The notes below the pieces were generated by a model. It was not told the origin of the DNA. It was given only the letters and a program-made list of their open reading frames with translations, and did no database searches. A DNA stretch of 64,000 nt from Adiantum capillus-veneris. Its lineage: Eukaryota > Streptophyta > Polypodiopsida > Polypodiales > Pteridaceae. The DNA is taken from the NCBI GenBank assembly GCA_014529385.2, contig CM043953.1, forward strand, positions 99,949,842 to 100,013,841, read 5' to 3'. This document shows, piece after piece, positions 44,049-53,342 of the stretch; within the stretch, counting starts at the first letter, position 1, and each line of letters begins with the position of its first letter. The position numbers and the translations under genes were made by a program.

Positions 44049-45710
44049 ATGGCAGAGACAGGTGATCGATCAGATTGTGACCTCTCACAGATGTGCGTGT
44101 TTGATGGGTCAAACTTTGCGACATGGAGAGAGTGTATGCTTGATGCATTGACACATCGAGGGTTGCATCGACCATTGAGTGGTGATGCAGGTAGACCTTC
44201 AAACATGTCTGACGATCAGTGGCAGGAGCTAGAGGAGATGGCACTATCTACGCTCTCTTTGCACCTTGCGGAATCTGTATATGCTCTTGTTATGTATGAG
44301 ACTACTTCGAGAGCACTTTGGCGCAGATTACATGATATGTATGATAGATTTGAGTCATCACGGACTCGTGTGAGACATGTACATTCACGAGCACGCCGAC
44401 AGGTGACATGTTGGTATTGTGGTCATTCTGGACACGTTAGACGGCGTTGTTTTCGTCGTATGCGACATCGTAGGAGACATGGCAGTCTCAGAGATGTATG
44501 TAGTGATGCCATGGACTCAGTTGCTTTGACAGTTGAGGCAGATGTAGTGTCGGAGTATACTAGTGACGGGGATGTCACTTTTACCTCGAGCTATGCACGA
44601 GATGCTATACATGTGGATAGTGCACTCCCTTCGCAGTGGTTGCTAGACGCAGATGCTATGTTTCATGTCACGCCGCATCGTGCATGGTTTTGTAGCTATT
44701 CTAGCGGGATGCTTGGCAGTGTACGTTTGACCGATGGATCGGTGCATGCGATAGCAGGTGCAGAAGATGTGAGATTGTCATTACCGAGTGGTGCATCTTA
44801 CTTGTTACGACATGTGCGCTATGTACCAGATTTGACAGTGAGTTTGATCTCGATTGGTCAGCTTAGAGATTGTGGATGTCAGATTTCGCTACGAGAGCGA
44901 GATTTTGTGATGCATTTGGGTTCGCTAGTGATTGCGAGAGGTGCCAGGAGTGGTACAGGTTACCCATTGCATGTGGATCACGCGAGAGACGGTGCTGTCT
45001 CTGTGATCATGCAGCCAGGTAGAGAGCGAGAGAGTAGGCGAGTCTCTTTTGCTTGTGGGTTGCAGGATGCTTTGCATGGAGTGCAGAGCAGTGACTTTGT
45101 TGTGCAGGTTGCGTCTACGGATGCACAGGTAGAGCGGGACAGCTCTAGTGAGTCACAGCAGGATGAGTCATCAGAGGTGATGACAGAGATGACTCGCATG
45201 GATGCTGAGATGTCGACTATTGTGGAGTCATTTCTTGATATGCTTCTGCCAGAGCTTGATGCAGATTCAGGACAGATGGATACTCTTGGTACACATGTGA
45301 TATGTGGTGGGCACGAGGAGTCACTCCAGAGCTCGGAGTCAGAGTGCCATGGTCTCTATGATAGGGGACAGGATTGCCATGAGTTGAGTTCTGAGTTGGA
45401 GGTGGCAGAGGTTGCCAGGGTTGCATCAACGTTCGGTGTCCTCATGTACGAGATGCTGATCTCGAGGCCCGACATAGCAGCTGCAGTGGGAGCATTTGCA
45501 GCAGGGTTGATTAGTTGTTCGATGATTGATCTCGGCATAGAGCATAGGGGAGATTTGCAAGTATTGGATCGATACTTGCAGGAGTGCATGAGCTCTTGTA
45601 GACTATTTGCAGAGCTTGGAGCTAGCTCTGTGTGGCTTCCGCAGCGGGATGTTTGTCTATCAGTAGAGCCGGATGCACTAGCTCATCGAGAGTCAGTGGG
45701 CATAGGTTGA
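44049..45710 (+). CDS. gag/protease-like protein of E (553 aa)
   Basis: ATG 44049 is chosen because copia gag similarity starts right after it; the frame is open further upstream but without homology. Residues about 17-112 are a shortened copia gag capsid region (FDGSNFATWRECMLDALTHR, TLSLHLAESVYALVMYETTS). Residues 121-134 are a CCHC knuckle (CWYCGHSGHVRRRC) followed by an Arg-rich stretch. Residues about 197-307 match a copia retropepsin (WLLDADAMFHVTPHRAWF, LLRHVRYVPDLTVSLISIGQ), but the D-S/T-G active site reads D-A-D. Residues about 340-455 are Ser/Glu/Asp-rich. Residues 461-486 (FGVLMYEMLISRPDIAAAVG) are a relic of the pol segment LMY-x3-TRPDI. All deletions are in frame. It may act as an RNA-binding capsid-like protein supporting copying in trans; that is inference. 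Confidence 0.88.
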   Translation: MAETGDRSDCDLSQMCVFDGSNFATWRECMLDALTHRGLHRPLSGDAGRPSNMSDDQWQELEEMALSTLSLHLAESVYALVMYETTSRALWRRLHDMYDRFESSRTRVRHVHSRARRQVTCWYCGHSGHVRRRCFRRMRHRRRHGSLRDVCSDAMDSVALTVEADVVSEYTSDGDVTFTSSYARDAIHVDSALPSQWLLDADAMFHVTPHRAWFCSYSSGMLGSVRLTDGSVHAIAGAEDVRLSLPSGASYLLRHVRYVPDLTVSLISIGQLRDCGCQISLRERDFVMHLGSLVIARGARSGTGYPLHVDHARDGAVSVIMQPGRERESRRVSFACGLQDALHGVQSSDFVVQVASTDAQVERDSSSESQQDESSEVMTEMTRMDAEMSTIVESFLDMLLPELDADSGQMDTLGTHVICGGHEESLQSSESECHGLYDRGQDCHELSSELEVAEVARVASTFGVLMYEMLISRPDIAAAVGAFAAGLISCSMIDLGIEHRGDLQVLDRYLQECMSSCRLFAELGASSVWLPQRDVCLSVEPDALAHRESVGIG

Positions 45711-45785
45711 GAGAATATCTCACCTTCTATTAGTTGTACACTAGTAGATCTTGCTTAAAGGCACATTGGCCTTTAAGTGGGAGGT

Positions 45786-45976
45786 TGTTGGGGTTAAGGC
45801 CTATGTGCCTTGACCGGTCGCCCAGGTCATGGGCGCCCGCCCACTGTTACCCTATACTTATAGTGAGTATATTGTATAGGGGGAGCTGCCACTTCACAGT
45901 CTCCCCACCCACATCGTGTGTGTCTCCTTCTCTCTCTCTCTCACTCTCCGTCTGTGGTGCTCCCCGATCCCCTTCA
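45786..45976 (+). repeat. 3' LTR of E
   Basis: Identical to 42219-42409, preceded by aagtgggaggt and followed by the second TAGAA. Confidence 0.93.
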
Positions 45977-45981
45977 TAGAA

Positions 45982-46075
45982 TTAGGGTTTGCAGGTTTTA
46001 GGGTTAGGGTTTTCAGAATTAGGGTTTCAGCAATTAGGGTTTCTGGCAGAAATTAGGTTAGGGTTTTCTGCACTC
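45982..46075. repeat. Degenerate TTTAGGG/TTAGGG-like motifs in LTR D
   Basis: Several 'agggttt' and 'ttagggtt' units separated by a few bases, at 45982-46066 and also left of E at 42200-42211. They are not a clean telomere array. Plant telobox motifs (AAACCCTAA) are common in leaders and promoters. Confidence 0.6.
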
Positions 46076-46202
46076 GGGCAACCACGTCATCACTTTGTGA
46101 CACTTCTTCTGTTGCTTGTTCTTCTTAGGGTTTAGGCCCCTCGGCCGGCATTTGTAAGTTGGCTCCATTCTTTAGGCTTTGACACGTCAGCAGTTTGTTA
46201 CA

Positions 46203-48139
46203 CCGACGTTACCCGAGAAATCATGACTGATTTCAAGGATGCTTTTCCTGATGATCTATCTCCTGGCTTGCCGCCTTCAAGAGGAGTAGATCATGCCATT
46301 GAGTTAGTGGCTGGTAGTCAGGCTTTCTCAAAGCAACCCTATCGGTTTAGTAAAACTGAGGACGCCGTAGTCTACGCCTTGAGGAAATGGCAGCACTACT
46401 TGTATGGCTCTACGTTTGTTGCATGGACAGACCATGACTCTTTGCGTTATGTCTGTGATCAGGGTGATCTCAGAGGCCGGAAGGTTAAATGGGTTAAACT
46501 TATGCAAGAGTTTGACTTTGAGATCCATTACAGAAAAGGATCCAGCAATCGTGTTACGGATGCACTCAGTTGGATTCTTGAAGTTAATGCCTTGTCTATG
46601 GCTGAAATCTCGACGGATTTCTATCTCTCTCTCCAAGGGCTATGTCATTCCGATAGCTATTTTGGCAAGATATGGAACGAGTCGAAGTGGGGCATGACTC
46701 GTGTACGGGCTTGGGTGATCCGGACCCAAGCGAGTTGTGCTGGAGAGACGAGATAGCGACAATATTCATTAGAGCCTAGAGGTGGACTAATGTTCATAAA
46801 TGGAAAGGTCTGCGTGCCGGAAACCAATGAGGTTCGACAAAGGATTTTGTTTGAATGCCACGATGTTCCTAGCACTGGGCACCAAGGCATCCTGAGAACT
46901 TTGGCATTGGTCAAGCAATATTTGTATTGGCCAAGGATGCGCTCTTACATAGAGAGCTATGCGAAGAGATGCACTTAGTGTCAGGTCAATAAGGAAGAGC
47001 GCCTAAGGAAAGTTGGCCTGCTACATCCATTGGAAATCCCTGATGCCAAGTGGCAAAGTATTTCCATGGACTTCATCGTTAATTTGCCAAATACTAGTTG
47101 GGGCAATGACGCCATTTGGGTTGTGGTTGATAGACTTACAAAAATGGCGAAATTTATACCAACGAAGTCGACAGTAAAAAGCCATGAGTTGGCGGTTTTA
47201 TGTGTGGATCAGTTTTACAAGCTGTATGGTTTGCCAGAGGATATCGTCAATGATCGAGACACTAAGTTCACTGGGCAATTTTGGCGAGATGCGTTTGCTC
47301 ATCTTCAAACGAAGTTGAGTATGTCATCTTCTGATCATCCTCAATTCGACAGACAAACTGAGAGGATGAACCATATGTTAGAGGACATGTTGGAGCTTAT
47401 GTCTCTCACAGGGAGTCTGATTGGGAACGGTACCTTCCACAATTAGAATTTGCCTACAATAGTAGCAAGCATTCTGCTACTGGATTTAGCCCATTCATGT
47501 TGATGTACGGATTCGAACCTAAATCCCTGATTGCTATTGGCTTAGAGAAAGTCAAGGATCGCCAAGCTCGTGATTTCTTGTATGACATGCAAGAAATGCT
47601 CGAATTGGCTAAGGATAGTAAGAGGATGGCTCGCAATCGAGCTACTACTTATGCTAATCGAAAGAGATCTCCAAGGACTCTAGATGTGGGACAATGGATC
47701 TATCTAAAGATACCCAAGGATTCCAAGACTATGCGAACGGGAAAGCATTATAAGCTTTCAACTAGATATTGTGGTCCATTCTTGATCACAAAGAAAATTG
47801 GTCAGGTTGCCTATAAACTGGCTCTTCCTTCGGTTGTTAGTGTGCATCCAGTGTTTCATGTCAGCCACCTTAAAAAAAAAAAAGGCGAATCCGACATTTT
47901 TATGCCTATCGAGGAAAATGTATGATGGCAAGATATGCAAACTGAGTATATTTCTCGAGAACCAGAGGCAGTTTAGATCATCGTAACCGTCATTCGCACC
48001 AAAAAGCTTACGACGAGTACTTAATTAAATGGAAGGGTCAATCTGAAAGGTTTGCTACTTGGGAATCGGTTAGACCTTTGAAAGCTCAGTATCCCCACTT
48101 CATTGATGAGGACATCAATGGTTCTTAAGGGGGGAAGTA
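46203..48139 (+). pseudogene. pol remainder of A: RT start, RNase H, integrase, chromodomain
   Basis: It opens with the RT linker (FPDDLSPGLPPSRGVDHAIE), then jumps at about 46348 directly to RNase H (AVVYALRKWQHYLYGSTFVA, WTDHDSLRYV), deleting RT fingers and palm. Integrase follows: zinc finger HDVPSTGHQG with its CxxC interrupted by a TAG at 46976-46978, then core Asp in SMDFIVNLP, Asp in VNDRDTKF, Glu in QTERMNHM. After a shift at 47446 come a GPY/F-type module (STRYCGPFLITKKIGQVAYK) and, at about 47990-48127, a chromodomain (DEYLIKWKGQSERFATWE). It cannot be functional. Confidence 0.87.
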
Positions 48140-48526
48140 TGTTATGTCTCACTTATAGGAGAGGGGATCTAGTCTAGATGTCGTCGGGATGGGCGTCCCG
48201 TGTTCGGACGGGCATAATGTGAACCTGGCCAGTGTGGCCGGCCATTATTATAAATGGGAGGCCAAGGCCTCATTTGAAGTTATCGCCCCCACTGATAGAG
48301 TGCCAGTGGTTAGCCCGTGAGGTTAGGAGTGCGCGACATCACCTCAAGGAGGTGAGGCCGGGTGGTATGGGAGTTCAATCTTACTTACAGGTGCACGCCT
48401 ACGTCCTCAGACGTTGGCCTTAGCACGAGGGTGCTACCGGATGGTGGCTATGGTCGGGTGGTTTGTCTGGCGCATGTCTGTAGGCGGTTCGTGTAGCTGG
48501 GAGATCCTCTCCGCGTGTTCGTTTCA
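48140..48526 (+). repeat. 3' LTR of A
   Basis: 387 bp, TGTTATGTCTCAC ... GTTCGTTTCA, preceded by the polypurine run aaggggggaag. Followed by TCCCC, matching the left flank of the 5' LTR at 28337. Confidence 0.88.
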
Positions 48527-48531
48527 TCCCC

Positions 48532-49200
48532 CCCTTTTCAAGGTGAGGTACTGGTACCGAGCTGTATAGCTTCCATATAGTCCGCCAACAACTCTTTGTC
48601 ATTCCACTCTGCTGCGTAGGCCCCACGATACTTGAACTTCAGGAAAGTCTGCAATGCTTGCTTCTTTGGGCCACGCCGAAAGCGACACAGAATAATCTGC
48701 TTCAGCTCCAATGCTTCAACTTCGTCTACGATCTCGGATTCACCTTTTTCAAGAATCTCCTTTGAGGAATATCCTTGAAATCACTTCAAACGCAATATTA
48801 TACACATTTGTTCCTTGACTAGAAAAAGACTATGCTTTTTAAATGACTGCAGATGGAATGGATAACTAACAATGATGAAACATCGTGAATTTCTTGAATG
48901 CAAACTCTTCATCTGTTCTAGAGTGATCTTCATGCATTTGTGCTCATCCGTGAGTGACTCATGTGCATCGTGCAATATGACTTGCCTATGAAAAGGTAAC
49001 ACACAAAGACAGTAACGAAAATACAAGAGATTGTCACGAATGAGAGACTCGGACAATGCATACTGACTAATCATACAAACAAAAAATACTTCCTCAATAT
49101 GTACCGTGGACGTCGACTCGAGAGCCAAGATCGGTCCTGCGTGACTGATCGTATCTGCAATTGGGTTAGCTTTTCTAGAAACACAATCAATCAAACCACC
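48532..49200 (-). pseudogene. pol C-terminal remnant of gypsy N
   Basis: On the - strand 48781-49194 reads like the RNase H/integrase junction: ADTISHAG in place of ADALSR, then VILHDAHESLTDEHKCMKIT at the zinc-finger position. 48545-48780 gives FLKFKYRGAYAAEWNDKEL and a short tail before the polypurine tract. It is highly decayed; assignment rests on order and spacing as well as residues. Confidence 0.6.
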
Positions 49201-49600
49201 AACTTGCTCACAAGACTGGAACCATCTAGCTTAATGGTCATTCCAAGGTGTACACGTACCGACCCGGAGCAATTTGACAACTTGATGATCCTTACGAACA
49301 ATCAAAACTCTAAAATGAAAAAAATGTGTGTCATGATTAGGAGAATGAACGACTGAGAGAGGTTCATTTTCATGCAATAACTGATTCTTTTCTAGACTAT
49401 GTGATTATGTACTGAGAAATGTGAAATGTTATATTAACGTCTTCAAAAGGCCAAAGTGACCTATGAGACCAGAAAGTTACAATGTGGTGGATCTGATACA
49501 AAGTCAGAGTCAGAGTAACAAGATGACAACAATGACAAAAATGAAATGACAAATGTCACAATAAAATACTATGGAATCCTAAACTACTAGGTGTGAACAG
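49201..49600. other. Unassigned AT-rich sequence
   Basis: No coding homology. Short 'atgacaa' repeats occur at about 49520-49560. It may be the remnant of N's interior or the 3' UTR of LINE F; I see no clear poly-T for LINE F's tail. Confidence 0.4.
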
Positions 49601-49693
49601 CAGCTAATTGGGATAGCTAGATCACAAGAGATCCAGCATCGGTCGCTGCCGGATCTCATCAATCTCCTCCATGGTTAGTAGTCTGATCGGGCG

Positions 49694-50815
49694 TCATGCA
49701 TGTCGAGCCAAAGTGATCCGAATCCTCTGATGCAGCCTCCGCCGATGCTGTGTAGTCCTTCGCAGTCGTGGGCGTCTGGATCTTCCCAGCTCAGTCGCTC
49801 CGTCGATCAGCGTGCCTCTGGTGTGAGATGACGAGCTCTGTTGCGGTAGTAACTCCTCCGGGTGTCCAGTGGCAGCTCTAAAGAAATCTGTGATCTGTCT
49901 CTGGGACTGGCTAGCCTCTCCTCTCATCAGGCTCTCTCTGTGTCTGCGTAGCCAGAGCAAAAACAAGCCCAAGCATCTCTGATCCTCATACTGCATGACT
50001 CTGGAGAATGGTCCAAAGCCCTCTCTGAACAAGCAATGGAAGCGGCCTCGTATCTCGTAGTAGACGGGGCAGTGGCATGTGTAGTGCAACTCTGTCTCAG
50101 GCTCGATGTCACACAGGGGGCATGTCCTGGCCTCTGCTGGTACTCCGCTGTATCTCCCAGTCTCGATCCGCAGCTGGTGTGAAGATGTACGTATCTGGCC
50201 GATAGCACATCGTATCCCATGAGACAAGTGGGTGTCCATGTATCTGGGCCTCGTCACAAAACCATCAACCGTAAGCTGGAGGAGATGCTCTCTGTAGAAA
50301 GCCATCTTCGTGCCCAGCTCCTGTGTTGGCTGTATCCATGTCCTCCTGGTGTCTAGCTGAGTCAAGTCTTGGCGGATAAGCCTGGTGATCTCGGATTGTG
50401 TAAGAGTCAGAGAGGGTGCATCCAGTGAGTACTGGAAGGGAGGCAATCTGTCTATGCTGAACCCATGCGCCTGAAACCATGATGTCATCTCCCCGTACCA
50501 GCATGCTGTATCTCCCTGCATGGCTAACTGTCGAGAGGACTCAAGTGCAAGGCGGGCATATCTGTCTTTGGGAAGTTCCCACATGCGGTGTATGAAGGAG
50601 ACCGATCTAGTGAGCGCCTCAACCACTAGTGGTGGGGCAGCTAGCTCTGCTCGCACAATAGCGCGTGGTACTGAGGCCTTGGCTCTAATGAGCCGCGAGA
50701 TCATAGAGACTAGAGGCTTCTCCATGTCCCCCCATCCATCATTGCGGCCTGTCCTCCCGTGATGATCTAATGATGGTCCCCAAATCTCAGCTCCATAAAG
50801 CAATGCAGAAGCCAC
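49694..50815 (-). pseudogene. ORF2 C-terminal region of LINE F
   Basis: A 373-codon open frame beginning ALLYGAEIWGPSLDHHGRTG, the conserved post-RT segment (LYG-E-W). It carries a Cys/His cluster CPLCDIEPETELHYTCHCPV near residue 235, analogous to the C-terminal zinc motif of LINE ORF2, and ends in an Arg-rich tail. The RT frame upstream is separated by a stop at about 50831. Confidence 0.8.
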
Positions 50816-50830
50816 CAGAGTGTCAAAGAG

Positions 50831-52084
50831 CTAGAGCTTCGTCCGAGGCTCCTGAAACTGAACCTGTGAACACATCCTTTCCAATCTACCCAATGCTGCA
50901 TGGGCTCTGGTCAGTCTAGTCTCTGCTGCCCTCCTCAATGAAAATGCTTGTCCACTAAAAACCACTCCGAGGTAAGTGTACACATCTGTATACTCCACAG
51001 TCTCCTGGTTGTATGTGAATGCTGGCGCTGACCTCCTGATCCACTGTGGGGTGGTATTAAATACCATGACCTTGGTTTTACCAAGGTTGACGGACAAACC
51101 ACTTTCCTGAGCAAACCTATTCAAAGCATCCAAATGAAGTTGCATCCCCTCCGGAGAGTCGGAGATCAACACAATATCATCAGCATATAACAATAATGGA
51201 ATCCATGTCCCTGCCAGCTGTGCACCTCTATCACCATCTCTCTCAATTAGTCAGAAACCTCATCCACATACATACCAAATAGAGTAGGAGAGAGCGGGCA
51301 GCCCTGCTTCACCCCAATAGTGGAGTGAATCGGTGTGGATAGACCCTCTGAGGTGCGTACCTGCCCCACTACTGACCTGTATAATGCCATGACCCCCCAA
51401 ATGAGCTCTGTGGGTACTCCCAGCTGCTGTAATCTGCGCATCAATCTAGCTCTAGGCACTGTGTCAAATGCTTTGCGGAAATCCACAAAGCTACGATAGA
51501 TCCGTCTCCCACGCGATCTACCCTCCTTAATGATGGCTCTGAGTGTCCAGATATGGTCAAGAGTAGAAAAACCTCTCCTGAACCCTGCCTGCCCGGCTGC
51601 GCGTATCCCCCTCTCTTTCTGCCCATCTACTCAATTGTTGCTCAAGAATAGATGCATACAACTGTGCCAATGTGTGTCCAATCATGATAGTGCGATAATT
51701 CCCAGGCTCCATAGGGTCTCCCGACTTGAAGATAGGTACAATAGTAGATAGGCTCCAAGTATCAGGCAAGCCCTCACACATGGCACGGTTAAACATAACT
51801 GCTAGAAGCTCTGCTAGTAGATCTCTGGCATGTGTGAAATGCTCAGCCACTAAACCATCATGATCGTATGCTCTCCCAGTCCTCATCCTGTCAATGGCCT
51901 TCCTCACCATCTCCGCGGTGAAAAAAGCACATGTGTGTGGGCATGGATCGGGAGGGTCGGGAAGGGGGGGCTGCTCAGGAACCGTGTACAGAGATGATGT
52001 GTACTGGCCCCAGTCCTCTGTAGAAGTGATGGCGGGGGGGGGGGGGGGGGGGGGGGGGGAGAGTGCTCCTGAAAGAGCCGCCAT
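50831..52084 (-). pseudogene. Reverse transcriptase of LINE F
   Basis: Three frames: KAIDRMRTGRAYDHDGLVAE and IVPIFKSGDPMEPGNYRTIM (51557-52084); VDFRKAFDTVPRA and VKQGCPLSPTLFGMYVDEV (51247-51500); MLYADDIVLISDSPEGMQLH (50831-51193). Catalytic Asp residues in VDF and YADD are retained. Frame changes lie at about 51560-51600 and 51200-51240. Confidence 0.85.
52034..52059. repeat. G26 homopolymer in LINE F
   Basis: An uninterrupted run of 26 G on the + strand, read as polyproline on the - strand between the endonuclease and RT regions. The endonuclease frame and the RT frame differ by one register exactly across this run. Confidence 0.95.
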
Positions 52085-52099
52085 GCCTCACGTGAGTCC

Positions 52100-53337
52100 T
52101 GACTCAAGAACAGCTGATATAGATCCTGCTCTAGCCGAGCCAAAAATGCCCTCTTCTTTCGCCGCACTAGGCGTCGGAAGTCAATCTGTGACTGTCTGTG
52201 AGTGATGTCCCCCAAAAGCACCTCCCTCTGAAGTCTAGCTCTAGTGTCCCGGCATTCCTCATCATACCAACTATTATGGGGCATGCTCCCTGAACGGCGC
52301 CTTTGCTCAGGCTGGGTATGTGGGTATGCCTCTGCTGCTGCATCATGTAGTGTCTGTTTCAATATAGTAGTAAGCTCCTCCAGAGGTTGCCCTGGCTCCT
52401 CTGTGCATAGGCGTCTGTAGATCCCATCTATGTATACAGAGTCTGTCTCCCGCGTGAAGGTGTAGCGAGTAGGGGCTGCTGTCCGTAGCCTGTGTGCTAC
52501 ACTAAACTGAAAAGAGATCGTCATTGACACAAGAGCATGATCCACTGCCACACCAACAGGTCTGGGTCCAACCGTGAGATCCTGGATACTAGAGATGAGG
52601 CTCGGCTGTGCCATGACATAATCCATTGTGCTGGCTCCATGTCTGTGTGGAAAGCATGTAAAACCCCCTGAAGCGGGAAATCTCTGTAGGCCATTCAAGA
52701 TGGCCAATCCATGTGCAGTCCCCATGTCTATCAAGTGTCGTCCATACTTAGTGTGTTCTCCATCTTGTGATAGTCTGGATAGGCCTATCTCTACAGCATC
52801 CAGCTCTCTCAGCATCTCCTTTGAAGTATCATAAAATACTGTCTGATGATGGGCAGTCCTAGCATCGAAATCCCCTAGAATGATGATGTCACCATCTCTA
52901 GAGAACTCCCATATGTCATCATCCAAAATAGAGAAAGGGGACTGTCCTCTGGGTGGTGCATACACTGACGTGCTCGGGGAAAGTAGCAAATAGCAATGTA
53001 AAGATATCTGTCTATCTTTGCTCTCAGTCTCACCCACATGTACCTAGCTTGCTCATCTCTGCGGGCTATATGTATCAATGGCTGCAACTCCTCCCTGAAT
53101 AACACTGCCACTCCTCCTGATCCTCGCCCTCTGCGCTCTGATCTTGTCTCTTGTCTATAGGCAGTCTCCCATCTATATCCACTAATGTGAGGCATAGACT
53201 GCCCAGGGGCCTGATGTGTCTCAGAGTAGAAGGCGATGTCTCTTCCCCTGAAACTATCCTCAAAGGCACCCACATCAAGTCGCATAGATCCATTACAATT
53301 CCACGTGGCAACTTTGAGGGTGGTCCCATGGGTCTCG
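52100..53337 (-). pseudogene. APE-type endonuclease of LINE F
   Basis: 53285-52875 gives IAFYSETHQAPGQSMPHISG (catalytic Glu region) and RRGRGSGGVAVLF. After a shift at about 52960 the other frame gives GDIIILGDFDARTAHHQTVF, ASTMDYVMAQPSLISS and VGVAVDHALVSMTI, the remaining endonuclease motifs. The frame runs on to the polyproline/G26 region. Confidence 0.83.
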
Positions 53338-53342
53338 CACCG

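Larger units (their letters stand above)
42219..45976 (+). mobile_element. Element E: young copia-derived retrotransposon with gag/protease-like ORF and no pol
   Basis: Two 191-bp LTRs identical by eye (42219-42409, 45786-45976), TGTTGGGGTTAAGG ... CCCCTTCA, flanked by a perfect TAGAA duplication (42214-42218, 45977-45981). The primer site TGGTATCAGAGC is at 42412-42423; a purine-rich aagtgggaggt precedes the 3' LTR. The 3.38-kb interior has a 1.6-kb leader and one uninterrupted 553-codon ORF. RT (except a ~30-residue relic), RNase H and integrase are absent. It fits the description of terminal-repeat retrotransposons with a GAG domain (TR-GAG). Confidence 0.93.
41735..46202 (-). mobile_element. 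Solo LTR D (gypsy), inserted in A and split by element E
   Basis: Pieces 41735-42218 and 45982-46202 together form one - strand LTR of about 705 bp, matching the J2 LTR end to end (minus-strand TGTAACAAACTGCTGACG ... TTGTGACA). Flanks are CCAAC (41730-41734) and CCGAC (46203-46207), a 5-bp duplication with one change. There is no internal sequence other than nested E, so it is a solo LTR. A's coding frame continues on both sides. Confidence 0.85.
28342..48526 (+). mobile_element. Chromovirus A (Ty3/gypsy), split by nested insertions
   Basis: 5' LTR 28342-28714 and 3' LTR 48140-48526 are homologous throughout and flanked by TCCCC on both sides (28337-28341, 48527-48531). Internal order: primer site, long leader with (GA)n, gag, protease, a deleted RT, RNase H, integrase, chromodomain. 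Removing the nested LINE B (with C), the 206-bp duplication, and solo LTR D (with E) leaves about 5.3 kb. The chromodomain assigns it to the chromovirus branch. It is non-functional because of the RT deletion and stops. Confidence 0.85.

Noticed and set aside
45982-46075. Interstitial telomere array
   Set aside because: Units are irregular and spaced, and lie within a solo LTR; better described as telobox-like motifs.
48420-48626. - strand open frame across the 3' LTR of A
   Set aside because: It crosses the LTR boundary and target duplication, so it cannot be an original gene.
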